DNA from: Aeromonas lusitana
GTDB lineage: Bacteria; Pseudomonadota; Gammaproteobacteria; Enterobacterales; Aeromonadaceae
NCBI RefSeq assembly: GCF_002812985.1
Contig: NZ_PGCP01000007.1
Location: forward strand, 1 to 52,721
DNA: 52,721 nt
Direction of reading: 5' to 3'
The notes under the pieces are model-generated. The model did not search any database, had not been told where the DNA came from, and saw nothing but the letters and a program-made list of their open reading frames with translations. The position numbers were made by a program, and so were the translations under genes. Below are positions 18,078 through 26,450 of the stretch, piece after piece. The number at the start of each line of letters is the position of its first letter. Position 1 is the stretch's first letter.

Positions 18078-18554
18078 TCACTCCTCGTAGACGCTGACCT
18101 CGGTCGCCTCCATGGAGTAGGAGGCGGTGGCCATCTCGTGGCTCGAGCTGACCGTGCGCATCTTGCCCTTCACCCAGATGGCATCCCACAGATCATCCAC
18201 AGGCGCGCCCTTGGGGTAGCTCACGTAGATCACCTGGTTGGTAGGGGGCGGCGGCACATGGATGCAGGCACCGAAGTAGGGCACCAGCAGGAAGGCGGTG
18301 ATCTTCTTGGCATCCCCCTCCAGCGGCACCACGAAGCCCGGGATGCGCAGGTTCTGGTTGTCCAGCTTCTTGTTGACCCCGCCGACCGGCTGCGGCACCG
18401 ACGCCAGGTTGCCGTCGTGGCTGACCTGGGGCGGTGGCAGCAGTATTTCACCCTCTGGAATGAGCACATCCCAGTCGATTGTTTTGTAATTCACGGCATG
18501 GGCAGGCAAAGCCAACACTCCCAACAGCACGGTCAGCACTCGCCACATCGTCAT
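18078..18554 (-). CDS. zrgD: DUF3299 secreted protein (ZrgD-like)
   Basis: The product (about 158 residues) has a signal peptide (WRVLTVLLGVLALPAHA, cleavage after AHA) and a DUF3299 domain with NLRIPGFVVPLEGD and GACIHVPPPPTNQVIYV motifs, the latter holding a conserved Cys-x-His. Three starts are possible: 18575, which overlaps the zrgC stop as ATGA; 18554; and 18548, best spaced from AGAGGA. It is the last gene of the operon; in Vibrio cholerae the equivalent gene belongs, as I recall, to the zrgABCDE zinc uptake locus. Biochemical role unknown. Confidence 0.8.
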   Translation of the reverse strand: MTMWRVLTVLLGVLALPAHAVNYKTIDWDVLIPEGEILLPPPQVSHDGNLASVPQPVGGVNKKLDNQNLRIPGFVVPLEGDAKKITAFLLVPYFGACIHVPPPPTNQVIYVSYPKGAPVDDLWDAIWVKGKMRTVSSSHEMATASYSMEATEVSVYEE

Positions 18555-18571
18555 CTTTCCTCTTGTCATCG

Positions 18572-19819
18572 TCATATCCGGATACTCATGCCGTCGCTCA
18601 GGCTGTAGCGATACGCGCGGGCGGCGGGTAGCAGCCCTATCACCATGCCTGCCAGCCACACCAGCCCCAGCAGCTGCCATTCGTAGGCGCTCGGCAGGCC
18701 CAGGCCGAGTTGCAGGCCATAGTGGCTGAGCAGCCAGGGGGTGGCAAGCAGTTGTCCCAGGTAGAGTACCCCGACCCCGAGGGCGATGCCGAGGGTGGTG
18801 AGGGCCATGGCCTCCAGTGCCAGCAGCAGGAACAGATGGGACGGGCCAGCGCCGAGGGAGCGCAGGATGGCGAGTTCACGGCGCCGCTCGTTGAGCCCCG
18901 CCAGCAGGGTGGTCAGCATGCCGATGAGGCCCGCCACCACCACGAAGCCGGCGATGACGGTGAGCGCCGTCTCCATCACGCTCATCATGCCCCACAGCTC
19001 CTGCAAGGCAGCCCCCGGCAAGATGGCCATCAAGGGTTCGCCCGTGTAGGTGTTGATGCCGCGCTGCAGCTGGAACGCCAATATCCGGTTGCTCAGACCC
19101 ACCATAAAGGCGGTGATGGTCTTGGGGGTGAGATCCTGGGCCAGCGCCTGCTCGGCGGTGACGTTCTTGCTGTGACGACCCGTGTCCCAACCGAGGTGGA
19201 TGGCCTCTATGCCCGCCAGCGGTACGTGCACGGTGCGATCGACAGGGGTACCGGTCGGTGCCAGTATCCCCACCACCTTGAACGGCAGGTTGTCGTGCTG
19301 GCTGAAGGAGGTGTTGCCGGCGCCGTGGGCGATGATGATGGACTGATCCAGCTTGTAGCCAAGCTTCTCCGCCACCTGGGCGCCGAGCACCGCCTCGAAC
19401 GGTGTCTCGAACGGACGTCCCTCCCGCATCTGCAACGACTGCTGCTGGCCGTACTTCAGGTGGGTGAAGTAGTCGCCATTGGTGCCTAGCACCCGGAAGC
19501 TCTTGTGAGAATCCCCGAGGGAGATAGGAATGGTCCAGGCGATGCCGGGACGCTGCTTGATGGCCTGATAGGTGTCCCAGCCCACGTTGTTGGTGGGGTT
19601 GCCGATGCGAAACACAGAGTAGAGCAAGAGGTTCACCTGGCCGGAGCGGGCGCCGACGATGAGATCCGTGCCGGAGACCGTGTTGGCGAAGCTCTCGCGC
19701 GCCTCGGTGCGCACCCGCTCCACCCCGAGCAGCAGGGTGACGCTGATGGCCACGGCCAGCAGGGTGAGGCCGGCGGTGAGGCGGCGGGCCCAGAGACTTT
19801 GCAGGGCGAGTTTCAGCAT
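18572..19819 (-). CDS. zrgC: FtsX-type ABC permease (ZrgC-like)
   Basis: The 415-residue inner-membrane protein has the MacB/FtsX layout: one N-terminal helix (about residues 15-32), a large periplasmic domain (about 35-280) and three C-terminal helices (about 285-310, 335-360, 380-400) with the LNERRRELAILRSLGA coupling segment. It pairs with the ATPase encoded upstream. GCGGAGGT precedes the start. FtsX-type permeases usually do mechanotransmission or lipoprotein extraction rather than solute import, so its exact role in zinc acquisition is unclear. Confidence 0.88.
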   Translation of the reverse strand: MLKLALQSLWARRLTAGLTLLAVAISVTLLLGVERVRTEARESFANTVSGTDLIVGARSGQVNLLLYSVFRIGNPTNNVGWDTYQAIKQRPGIAWTIPISLGDSHKSFRVLGTNGDYFTHLKYGQQQSLQMREGRPFETPFEAVLGAQVAEKLGYKLDQSIIIAHGAGNTSFSQHDNLPFKVVGILAPTGTPVDRTVHVPLAGIEAIHLGWDTGRHSKNVTAEQALAQDLTPKTITAFMVGLSNRILAFQLQRGINTYTGEPLMAILPGAALQELWGMMSVMETALTVIAGFVVVAGLIGMLTTLLAGLNERRRELAILRSLGAGPSHLFLLLALEAMALTTLGIALGVGVLYLGQLLATPWLLSHYGLQLGLGLPSAYEWQLLGLVWLAGMVIGLLPAARAYRYSLSDGMSIRI

Positions 19820-19902
19820 GGCGACCTCCGCATCCTGAATGGCTGGCAGCCTGCCTGTGCGGATGCGCGTGGGCAGAGGTTCTGGTTATCCGATCTCATC
19901 AT
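19813..19902 (-). CDS. Candidate 29-codon bridging mini-ORF
   Basis: An ATG overlaps the zrgB stop codon (ATGA) and the frame runs exactly to the zrgC start, ending in a TGA within ATGCTGA. The predicted peptide (MMRSDNQNLCPRASA and on) has three Cys residues. It probably works, if translated, as a ribosome relay across the 79-bp gap; its ORF status is tentative. Confidence 0.3.
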   Translation of the reverse strand: MMRSDNQNLCPRASAQAGCQPFRMRRSPC

Positions 19903-20585
19903 GCCGCCCTCCGGTTGAGCCGTTGCAGGTTCTCCACCCGGGGGAAGAGGGGCTCGAGATAGGGATCGTGGCTGACGAAGATGAGGGTAGAGCCCTGCTT
20001 GTCGCACTCCTCGAACAGCAGCTTGATGAAGGCGGCCCTGTTGTCGGTATCCAGCGCCGAGGTGGGTTCATCGGCGATCACCAGGGGCGGTGAGCCGATC
20101 AGCGCCCGGGCGGCGGCGACCCGCTGCTGTTGGCCGATGCTCAAGGCATGGACGGGCCTGTGCAGCGCTTCGTCCGGCAACTGCAATTCGCCCAGCAGAC
20201 GGCGAGCCTCCTGTTCTGGAGTGCCGTGCAAACGGGAGCGCTTCTGGGGGGAGAAGGTGAGCGCCGTAGTGACATTGTCCAGTACGGATAAAAAAGGCAG
20301 CAGATTGAACTGCTGGAAGATATAACCCAGATTGGCCGCCCGGAAGTGGTCACGGGCACGGCCGGATAGCTGGGCCAAGGGTTGGCCCAGCACCTCCAGG
20401 GTGCCGTGGTTGGCGGTCTGGATCCCGGCGAGCAGCCCGAGCAGGGTCGACTTGCCGGAACCCGATGGACCCTTGATAAATACCCGCTCCCCCTGCGCGA
20501 TGCGCAGGGCGGGCAGATCGAGTACAGCCTCGCCACCTGGCCAGGCGAAGGCCAGATCGCGGATCTCAACCACGGCGTTTTTCAT
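19899..20585 (-). CDS. zrgB: LolD/MacB-type ABC ATPase (ZrgB-like)
   Basis: The 228-residue cytoplasmic ATPase has Walker A GPSGSGKST near residue 39, Q-loop region YIFQQFNLLPFLSVLDN, signature LSIGQQQRVAAARAL, Walker B LVIADEPTSALD and the H-switch VSHD. It belongs to the LolD/MacB/FtsE clade, matching the FtsX-type permease downstream. It starts 4 bases after zrgA, so the pair is clearly co-transcribed with the zinc-binding protein gene. Confidence 0.92.
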   Translation of the reverse strand: MKNAVVEIRDLAFAWPGGEAVLDLPALRIAQGERVFIKGPSGSGKSTLLGLLAGIQTANHGTLEVLGQPLAQLSGRARDHFRAANLGYIFQQFNLLPFLSVLDNVTTALTFSPQKRSRLHGTPEQEARRLLGELQLPDEALHRPVHALSIGQQQRVAAARALIGSPPLVIADEPTSALDTDNRAAFIKLLFEECDKQGSTLIFVSHDPYLEPLFPRVENLQRLNRRAA

Positions 20586-20589
20586 GGGA

Positions 20590-21159
20590 TCACCAGCTCA
20601 GCTTGTTGGCAGACGGGGTCAGCTCGGCGGCGGTCTGGCCGGCGGGCAAGATGCCCTGCACGCTCAGCTTCTCCAGGGTCGGGTAGACGCCAAACAGGGT
20701 GGCTTCCAGCCCGGTCAGCTTGGCCGGGGTCGCACAGGTATAGGTGTACATGGCCCCCATATCGGCGTGACCGTCTTCGTGGTGATGTTCGTCGTGATCG
20801 GCGTCAGCCTTGTCGTGCTCATGATAGTGATCATGCTCTTCTTTGGCTGCGTTGATCTCCTGCTGGGTCAGGGTACAACCGGCGGCGGGGTCGAGGCGGA
20901 ACAGGGCATCAGGCTGCTTGAGCTGAGCCATGGCCTTGGCATATTGCGCCTTCTCCGCATCCGTCTTGGCGGCGTGCTCGAAACCCACCAGATCGGCGGC
21001 GGGCGCCTGCAGCTCTATCATCAGCTGGTTGCCATCGAGCACCAGATTGAGGTGACCGTGGCCATGTTCGTGGGCACCGTGGCCGTGGCTCTCGTGTTCG
21101 TCGTGGTGAGCTTGCACGCCAAAGGCGACAACCGCCAGTAACAGGGTGACTGCTTTCAT
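20590..21159 (-). CDS. zrgA: His-rich periplasmic zinc protein ZrgA (DUF2796)
   Basis: The 189-residue protein has a signal peptide (cleavage near AFGVQA) and two histidine/acidic clusters: one just after the signal (HHDEHESHGHGAHEHGHGH) and one at about residues 110-135 (EHDHYHEHDK, DHDEHHHEDGH). The DUF2796 fold and these clusters match Vibrio cholerae ZrgA, a periplasmic zinc-binding protein needed for zinc uptake alongside ZnuABC. AAGGA precedes ATG 21159. It lies in a six-gene operon headed by a Zur-box-like palindrome. Confidence 0.92.
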   Translation of the reverse strand: MKAVTLLLAVVAFGVQAHHDEHESHGHGAHEHGHGHLNLVLDGNQLMIELQAPAADLVGFEHAAKTDAEKAQYAKAMAQLKQPDALFRLDPAAGCTLTQQEINAAKEEHDHYHEHDKADADHDEHHHEDGHADMGAMYTYTCATPAKLTGLEATLFGVYPTLEKLSVQGILPAGQTAAELTPSANKLSW

Positions 21160-21199
21160 CGTGATTCCTTTTAAAACCATTGATCAATAAGAGAAATGT

Positions 21200-21490
21200 T
21201 TAAACGGTGAAACGCTGAAGCAGGGGCGGGGCACGGATGCTGTAGTGAGGGCTGTACAGACTCGAGACGCGGGTGATCTCGCTAGCAATGGGTTGGTGGG
21301 CGACAAAGGGTTGGACTGGGGCAAGGGCGCCGGGGGTCAGGGCCAGCTTGCCATCCAGATGGAGGGCGCAAATGAGGCAATGGTGGCTATGGCCGGGCAG
21401 ATCCGCTTCCAGCGGATGTTGTGCCAGTGCCGGTTGCAACCACAACCAGCCCAGCAGCAACAACCAGATTTTCAGCTTGGTACGACCCAT
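21200..21490 (-). CDS. Small secreted HHCxxC protein in zinc operon
   Basis: The 96-residue product has a signal peptide (KIWLLLLGWLWLQPALA) and a mature part with one striking motif, HSHHCLIC, plus scattered His residues, ending without further Cys. It resembles small DUF2946-like proteins by design but I cannot assign it firmly. Gaps of 44 and 40 bp link it to ytfJ and zrgA. AAGGG precedes ATG 21490; an in-frame ATG at 21514 is less well placed. Metal binding in the periplasm is a reasonable inference. Confidence 0.7.
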   Translation of the reverse strand: MGRTKLKIWLLLLGWLWLQPALAQHPLEADLPGHSHHCLICALHLDGKLALTPGALAPVQPFVAHQPIASEITRVSSLYSPHYSIRAPPLLQRFTV

Positions 21491-21534
21491 AGACCCTTTT
21501 GGAAAGGGCGCCATCAGCGCCCCTTCTCTCTGAT

Positions 21535-22083
21535 TCAGAGATGGGACTTGATGAGCCCCATCACCTTGGTGATATCGGTGGCATCGAGCTGACCGTCTTT
21601 GGCGAACAGCACCTTGCCTTCTTTATCCAGCAGTATGATGGCCGAGCTCTCGGGCGCGAGATCCCAGGCGTTGCGGGCCATGCCCTTGGCATCCAGCACC
21701 ATGGCGGACCAGGGGAACTCTTTCTTGCTGTCTTCGGCGCTGCTCTTCACAAAGCCGGAGGTGCCCCAGATGGCATCATTGCTGTTGATGATGGTCACCG
21801 TCTGGTAACTGTCATGGGGCAGCTTGGCGGCCTTGATCGCCTCGATCATGGGACCGTTGAGTTCCTTGGCACTGGAGCGACCCGCGATGTGCTGGATCAA
21901 AAATACCTTGCCGGTCAGTACCTTGCTCTGCCATGGCTGGTAGCTGATCGCTTTATCCTTCAGCACCAGCTCGCCCTTGTCGGCGATGTTGACCAGGGGC
22001 ACCTGGGCGGATTCCTTGATGTTGTGGGCCATGACCAGGCTTGGCAGCAGCGCCAGAGTAAGTACGAGATGTTTCATCCGCAT
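21535..22083 (-). CDS. ytfJ: YtfJ family periplasmic protein
   Basis: The 180-182-residue protein matches E. coli YtfJ along its length: signal peptide ending VMA, then VPLVNIADKGELVL, a LIQHIAGRSSAKELN block, PHDSYQTVTIIN and SSAIILLDKEGKVLFAKDG, a thioredoxin-like arrangement without a CxxC. Two ATGs (22083 and 22077) share one AAGGAG; the second gives the cleaner signal peptide. It is the promoter-proximal gene of the zinc operon, and the Zur-like site is 12 bp from its start, hinting at a zinc-linked role for YtfJ. Confidence 0.9.
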   Translation of the reverse strand: MRMKHLVLTLALLPSLVMAHNIKESAQVPLVNIADKGELVLKDKAISYQPWQSKVLTGKVFLIQHIAGRSSAKELNGPMIEAIKAAKLPHDSYQTVTIINSNDAIWGTSGFVKSSAEDSKKEFPWSAMVLDAKGMARNAWDLAPESSAIILLDKEGKVLFAKDGQLDATDITKVMGLIKSHL

Positions 22084-22092
22084 GACACTCCT

Positions 22093-22109
22093 TTGTTATG
22101 TTATAACGA
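22093..22109 (-). promoter_or_regulatory. Predicted Zur box upstream of ytfJ operon
   Basis: TTGTTATGTTATAACGA contains GTTAT-N3-ATAAC (22095-22107), the core of the gammaproteobacterial Zur operator (TGTTAT-A-W-T-ATAACA). It lies between the ytfJ ribosome site and the upstream region, where bound Zur-zinc would block transcription when zinc is plentiful. The adjacent genes include zrgA, which is consistent. Confidence 0.7.
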
Positions 22110-22297
22110 CTTGTGGTTGAGGGAAAGAGGCACCATACATCCTAAACTGATCGGATCTGTTTAAAAAGTGTTAAATATTGTCGAGGTAGGAGCAGGCCGT
22201 TCGGCCAGCCCATGCGACAGTGTGCTGACTGGGGCGGCTAGAATCGTACGCAGCCGATAAAAATCAACCGGTTATAAACTGGTTTGAGGAGTGGTGA

Positions 22298-23173
22298 TCA
22301 ATAGAGCGGTTCGCTCACCAGCGGGATCTGGGCCATGGTCATCTGCTGGGCCAGCAGGGGAGAGCCGGTCAGCAGCACGTGGCGTTGATTGCCGATCACC
22401 ACAGTATCTCCCTTGAGGCCGCTGTCCGCCGTGATGGCGAGCCAGGCGGGGGAGACGCTGCCGATGCTGATGTTCGGGTAGATGATGCTGAGCATGTATT
22501 GGGGCGCCAGCTCCGCCAGCAGGCTGGCCATCAAGAGCGCCTTCTCGTCGCTATCGGCCTTGTTGTCCTGCAAGGCCTGCAGGGGGGGCGCGAAGTGATC
22601 CATCTGCTCCGGCGGGGTGGGAATGGCGTTCAACCACTCCTGCAACAGGTTGACGCTGGTGGCCAGATCCTTGGCCGAGAATTGCTGGGCCAGGGGTTTG
22701 AGATCCCCCTTGAACTGATAGAACAGCTGGGAGTAGTTGGGCCGCACGCAGGGCAGCTTGATGTTGGCCGGGTGTACGCAAGGGGAGACCCGCATCTGGT
22801 AGAAGGCATCCTCCTGATATTGCCGGTAGGCCTGCCAGAACTGGGTCGATTCCTGGCTGTTGTCGTGCAGGGTGAAGGCCTGCTCCAGATTGCGAAACTT
22901 GGTGGCGGTCTCCGGGCTGCTCTGGTTGATCTGGTTGATGCTGCTGTAGAGGCGCGGGCTGATGTAGGAGTAGAGCGTCTCGAGGGGGTAGTTGAGGGAG
23001 GTGTCGAGCAGGGTCATCTCGTGACGACTGGCGGAGATGACGCGCTCATCCGTGCTCAGTTGCAGGTGCTTCTGCTGGCCATCGGCAGATTGCCATTGCC
23101 AGCTGAAACTGACCTCCTGAGCGGCAGCGGTGCCAAACACTAGACTCCACAGCAGGCCTTTTGCCAGTTTCAT
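22298..23173 (-). CDS. Secreted protein of unknown function
   Basis: The 291-residue protein has a signal peptide (KGLLWSLVFGTAAA) and a long mature domain without a recognised family. A central pair of Cys residues (CVHPANIKLPC, 11 residues apart) could form a disulfide. A segment near residue 205 (DNKADSDEKALLMASLLAEL) looks like the helix that carries the catalytic Cys of transglutaminase-like folds, but with Asp/Ser in place of Cys, so activity is doubtful. AGGAAG precedes the start. It is monocistronic. Confidence 0.7.
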   Translation of the reverse strand: MKLAKGLLWSLVFGTAAAQEVSFSWQWQSADGQQKHLQLSTDERVISASRHEMTLLDTSLNYPLETLYSYISPRLYSSINQINQSSPETATKFRNLEQAFTLHDNSQESTQFWQAYRQYQEDAFYQMRVSPCVHPANIKLPCVRPNYSQLFYQFKGDLKPLAQQFSAKDLATSVNLLQEWLNAIPTPPEQMDHFAPPLQALQDNKADSDEKALLMASLLAELAPQYMLSIIYPNISIGSVSPAWLAITADSGLKGDTVVIGNQRHVLLTGSPLLAQQMTMAQIPLVSEPLY

Positions 23174-23313
23174 GATGATGCTTCCTGCGCCGATGAATAC
23201 TAAACAACTAGGTGAGACGGCGGGATTTGGATTACTTCGATCGAGCTTTAGTTGGTAATTATTTGATAAAGCTTTTAATTTAATTTTTAAAATAAGACAT
23301 TCGGAGGTTTGCC

Positions 23314-23661
23314 ATGAAACCTGGCGCCGCGTTCTTGCTATTAATAACTACGCTGCCGGCGACGGCTGGCCAGGTGATCGTCAATCAGGGGTTGTCTCCG
23401 GCGGACACCTTTGCCCTGCGGGATCAGCTGGCGCGGGAGCATGAATGGCAGGAGTGGCTGCGTTTCCAGCAGGCGGTCAAATGGCTGGAGGTGCTGCCGG
23501 TCAACTGCGATCTGGTGGGCGGGGCAGGAGGCGATTACCGCTGCGGTGACGACTACTATCGCCCCTATCGGCAGAATGGGCGCGACCTCTATATTCAGGG
23601 GGATCCGGCCGGTGTGACGCCGGGCCAGCACTCGCACGGAAGCATAAAAAAGGCGCCATAA
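23314..23661 (+). CDS. Small secreted hypothetical protein
   Basis: The 115-residue product has a signal peptide (AAFLLLITTLPATAG) and a mature part with two Cys (in PVNCDLVGG and YRCGDDYYRPY) that could form a disulfide, and a YYRPYRQNGRDLYIQ segment. CGGAGG lies upstream of the ATG and the promoter region before it is AT-rich. The last codons (KKAP) lie inside the downstream terminator stem. No family recognised. Confidence 0.7.
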   Translation: MKPGAAFLLLITTLPATAGQVIVNQGLSPADTFALRDQLAREHEWQEWLRFQQAVKWLEVLPVNCDLVGGAGGDYRCGDDYYRPYRQNGRDLYIQGDPAGVTPGQHSHGSIKKAP

Positions 23662-23672
23662 GGCGCCTTTTT
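23647..23672. terminator. Bidirectional terminator shared with ppa
   Basis: AAAAAGGCGCC 23647-23657 pairs with GGCGCCTTTTT 23662-23672 across ATAA. It ends convergent transcripts from the small secreted protein (whose stop codon is inside the hairpin) and from ppa. Confidence 0.9.
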
Positions 23673-23687
23673 AGTGCGAGCAGACGC

Positions 23688-24218
23688 TTACTTGGCAGCG
23701 TAACGCTCGGCAGAAGTCACGATCTCTGCTTCGGCGGCGGCCTTGTCGCCCCAACCTTCCACCTTGACCCACTTGCCTGCTTCCAGCTCTTTGTAGCGCT
23801 CGAAGAAGTGCTGGATCTGGGCTTTCAGCAGCTCAGGCAGATCGTTCACATCCTTGATGTGATCGTATTGCTTGGTCAGCTTGGAGTGCGGCACGGCCAC
23901 GATCTTGGCATCTTCGCCAGACTCGTCGGTCATCTTCAGCACGCCGACCGGGCGGCAGCGAATGACGGAGCCAGCCAGCAGGGGGTAAGGAGTCGGCACC
24001 AGCACGTCGACCGGGTCCCCATCCAGGGACAGAGTGGCGTTCACGTAACCGTAGTTGCACGGGTAGAACATAGGGGTGGACATGAAGCGATCAACGAAGA
24101 TGGCACCGCTGTCCTTGTCGACTTCGTATTTGATCGGGTCGGCGTTTTGCGGGATTTCGATGATGACGTAGATGTCGTCAGGCAGGCTCTTGCCAGCCGG
24201 TACCAGGTTCAGGCTCAT
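23688..24218 (-). CDS. ppa: Inorganic pyrophosphatase, family I
   Basis: The 176-residue hexameric enzyme hydrolyses pyrophosphate to phosphate. Family I motifs are complete: [42 protein letters not shown] with the Asp cluster that binds Mg2+, and a C-terminal KWVKVEGW. Length equals E. coli Ppa. Start 24218 matches the family ([10 protein letters not shown]); nine in-frame upstream codons are not supported. Monocistronic, divergent from mpl. Confidence 0.98.
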   Translation of the reverse strand: MSLNLVPAGKSLPDDIYVIIEIPQNADPIKYEVDKDSGAIFVDRFMSTPMFYPCNYGYVNATLSLDGDPVDVLVPTPYPLLAGSVIRCRPVGVLKMTDESGEDAKIVAVPHSKLTKQYDHIKDVNDLPELLKAQIQHFFERYKELEAGKWVKVEGWGDKAAAEAEIVTSAERYAAK

Positions 24219-24396
24219 GACGTTTCCTTTGCGTGTTGGAGTCAAGTTTGCAGGCCGATATTATAGCGATGTCGAAACAAATGACCATATTTCACGGCCA
24301 CTGCGACAGACTTGGTGCCAGTCATGCTGCTTGGGTCTGCCAAATCGTTGCCAGCTTGGTAGAATGCGCACTCCCTTTACTGGAAAAGGCAGTGGT

Positions 24397-25764
24397 ATGC
24401 ATATTCATATTCTCGGGATCTGCGGCACCTTCATGGGTGGTCTGGCGGTGTTGGCAAAGCAGCTCGGTTACCGGGTGACCGGCTCGGATGCCAACGTGTA
24501 TCCCCCCATGAGCACCCAGCTCGAGCAGCAGGGCATCGAGTTGACCGAGGGTTATGATCCATCCCAGCTCGATCCTGCGCCGGATCTGGTGGTGGTCGGC
24601 AACGCCATGAGCCGTGGCAACCCCTGCGTGGAATATGTGCTGGATCGCAACCTGCCTTATATCTCGGGCCCCCAGTGGCTGCTCGAGCATGTTCTCAAGG
24701 ATCGCTGGGTGCTGGCCGTGGCGGGCACCCATGGCAAGACCACCACCGCCAGCATGCTGGCCTGGGTGCTGGAGTACGCCAAACTGGAACCCGGTTTCCT
24801 CATCGGCGGCGTGCCGGGCAACTTCCCTGTCTCCGCGCGCCTGGGCTCTGCTCCCTTCTTCGTCATCGAGGCGGACGAGTATGACTGCGCCTTCTTCGAC
24901 AAGCGCTCCAAGTTCGTGCACTACCATCCGCGCACCCTGATCATGAACAACCTGGAGTTCGACCACGCGGACATCTTCCCGGATCTCGCCGCCATCCAGC
25001 GCCAGTTCCATCACCTGATGCGCACCGTGCCGAGCAATGGCCGGGTGCTGTTCCCGCAGGCGGACGGCAACCTCACTGCCGTGCGCGAGATGGGTTGCTG
25101 GAGTGAGGTGGAGCTGGTGGGTCAGGATGACGCCAAGTGGAAGGCGGTCAAGCTGGCGGACGATGGTTCCGTGTTCGAGGTGTGGCTGGACGGCGTCAAG
25201 CAGGGCGAGGTGCACTGGGAGTGCATCGGCGAGCACAACGTCAACAATGGCCTGATGGCCATCGCCGCCGCCCGCCACGCCGGTGTCATGGTGGAGCACG
25301 GCATTGCTGCCCTGTGCCAGTTCAAATCCCCCAAACGGCGCATGGAGCTCAAGGGCGAGGTAGCCGGCATCAGCGTCTATGACGACTTCGCCCACCACCC
25401 GACCGCCATCGAGACCACCCTCGGCGGCCTGCGGGCCAAGGTGGGTAAGGCCCGCATCCTGGCGGTGTTGGAGCCGCGCTCCAACACCATGAAGCTGGGG
25501 GTGCACAAGGCAGAGCTGGCCGCCTGTTTCGACGGCGCCGATCAGGTGTTCTTCTTCCAGCCCTCCAACATCGACTGGGATCTCGGCGAGGTGACCGCTC
25601 ACATGCGCCGCCCGGCGATCGTGTTTGGCGAGCTGGATGCCCTGATCGCCCAGCTGGTGGCCGAGAGCCGTCCTGGGGATCATATTCTGATCATGAGCAA
25701 CGGCGGCTTTGGCGGCATTCACGACAAGCTGCTGGCCCGTCTCCAGCAGAAGATCGCGAGTTAA
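24397..25764 (+). CDS. mpl: Murein tripeptide ligase Mpl
   Basis: The 455-residue Mur-ligase-family enzyme joins the recycled tripeptide L-Ala-D-Glu-meso-DAP to UDP-MurNAc, feeding cell-wall recycling back into synthesis. The N-terminal [18 protein letters not shown] motif, ATP loop GTHGKTTT near residue 112, [13 protein letters not shown], and C-terminal [10 protein letters not shown] are characteristic and distinguish it from MurC. Start 24397 gives the E. coli length (457). The frame is open about 225 bp further upstream without similarity. One base separates its stop from the ubiX start. Confidence 0.97.
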   Translation: MHIHILGICGTFMGGLAVLAKQLGYRVTGSDANVYPPMSTQLEQQGIELTEGYDPSQLDPAPDLVVVGNAMSRGNPCVEYVLDRNLPYISGPQWLLEHVLKDRWVLAVAGTHGKTTTASMLAWVLEYAKLEPGFLIGGVPGNFPVSARLGSAPFFVIEADEYDCAFFDKRSKFVHYHPRTLIMNNLEFDHADIFPDLAAIQRQFHHLMRTVPSNGRVLFPQADGNLTAVREMGCWSEVELVGQDDAKWKAVKLADDGSVFEVWLDGVKQGEVHWECIGEHNVNNGLMAIAAARHAGVMVEHGIAALCQFKSPKRRMELKGEVAGISVYDDFAHHPTAIETTLGGLRAKVGKARILAVLEPRSNTMKLGVHKAELAACFDGADQVFFFQPSNIDWDLGEVTAHMRRPAIVFGELDALIAQLVAESRPGDHILIMSNGGFGGIHDKLLARLQQKIAS

Positions 25765-25765
25765 A

Positions 25766-26377
25766 ATGGATAAACAGATCACCTTGGCGCTGACAGGGGC
25801 CTCCGGCGCTCCATATGCACTGCGTTTGCTTGAATGTCTGGTACAAGCCGATTATCGGGTCTATCTGCTGGCCTCCTCGGCGGCCCGGGTGGTGCTGAAA
25901 ACCGAGCAGCAGGTGGATTGGCCGGGCAGCCCCAAAGAGCTGTCTGCCCATCTCTGTCGCCAATATGGTGCAAAGGAAGGGCAGATAGTGGCCTGTGGTA
26001 AGGAGGAGTGGTTCTCGCCGGTGGCCTCCGGCTCGGCGGCGCCCAAGCAGATGGTGGTCTGCCCCTGCTCCATGGGCACCGTCTCGGCCATCGCCAACGG
26101 CACCTCCGACAACCTGCTGGAGCGGGCGGCGGACGTGGTGATCAAGGAGCGTGGTCAGCTTATCCTGGTACCGCGGGAGAGCCCGTTTTCGGCGATCCAT
26201 CTGGAAAACATGCTGAAACTGGCGCGGCTCGGGGTGACCATCATGCCGGCGGCGCCGGGCTTTTATCACGAGCCCAAGAGCATCGAAGATCTGGTGGACT
26301 TTATGGTGGCGCGGATCCTGGATCACCTCGGTATCGATCAGAGCCTGACCCAGCGCTGGGGCTACGCCAAGCCTTGA
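25766..26377 (+). CDS. ubiX: Flavin prenyltransferase UbiX
   Basis: The 203-residue enzyme makes prenylated FMN, the cofactor of the UbiD decarboxylase in ubiquinone synthesis. The FMN-binding [16 protein letters not shown] motif at the N-terminus, [26 protein letters not shown] in the middle and [21 protein letters not shown] are family hallmarks. It begins one base after the mpl stop, so translation is probably coupled. A terminator follows at 26399. Confidence 0.95.
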   Translation: MDKQITLALTGASGAPYALRLLECLVQADYRVYLLASSAARVVLKTEQQVDWPGSPKELSAHLCRQYGAKEGQIVACGKEEWFSPVASGSAAPKQMVVCPCSMGTVSAIANGTSDNLLERAADVVIKERGQLILVPRESPFSAIHLENMLKLARLGVTIMPAAPGFYHEPKSIEDLVDFMVARILDHLGIDQSLTQRWGYAKP

Positions 26378-26398
26378 TCCGAGCAAAGGCAGACAAAC

Positions 26399-26435
26399 AA
26401 AAGCGGCGCCGGACGATGAGTCCGGCGCCGCTTTT
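26399..26435. terminator. Bidirectional terminator ubiX/litR
   Basis: A 16-bp perfect stem (AAAAGCGGCGCCGGAC with its complement) closes on a GATGA loop and ends in TTTT on the plus strand and TTTT on the minus strand, serving the convergent ubiX and litR genes. Confidence 0.95.
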
Positions 26436-26450
26436 CATTGCCGAGGCTGT

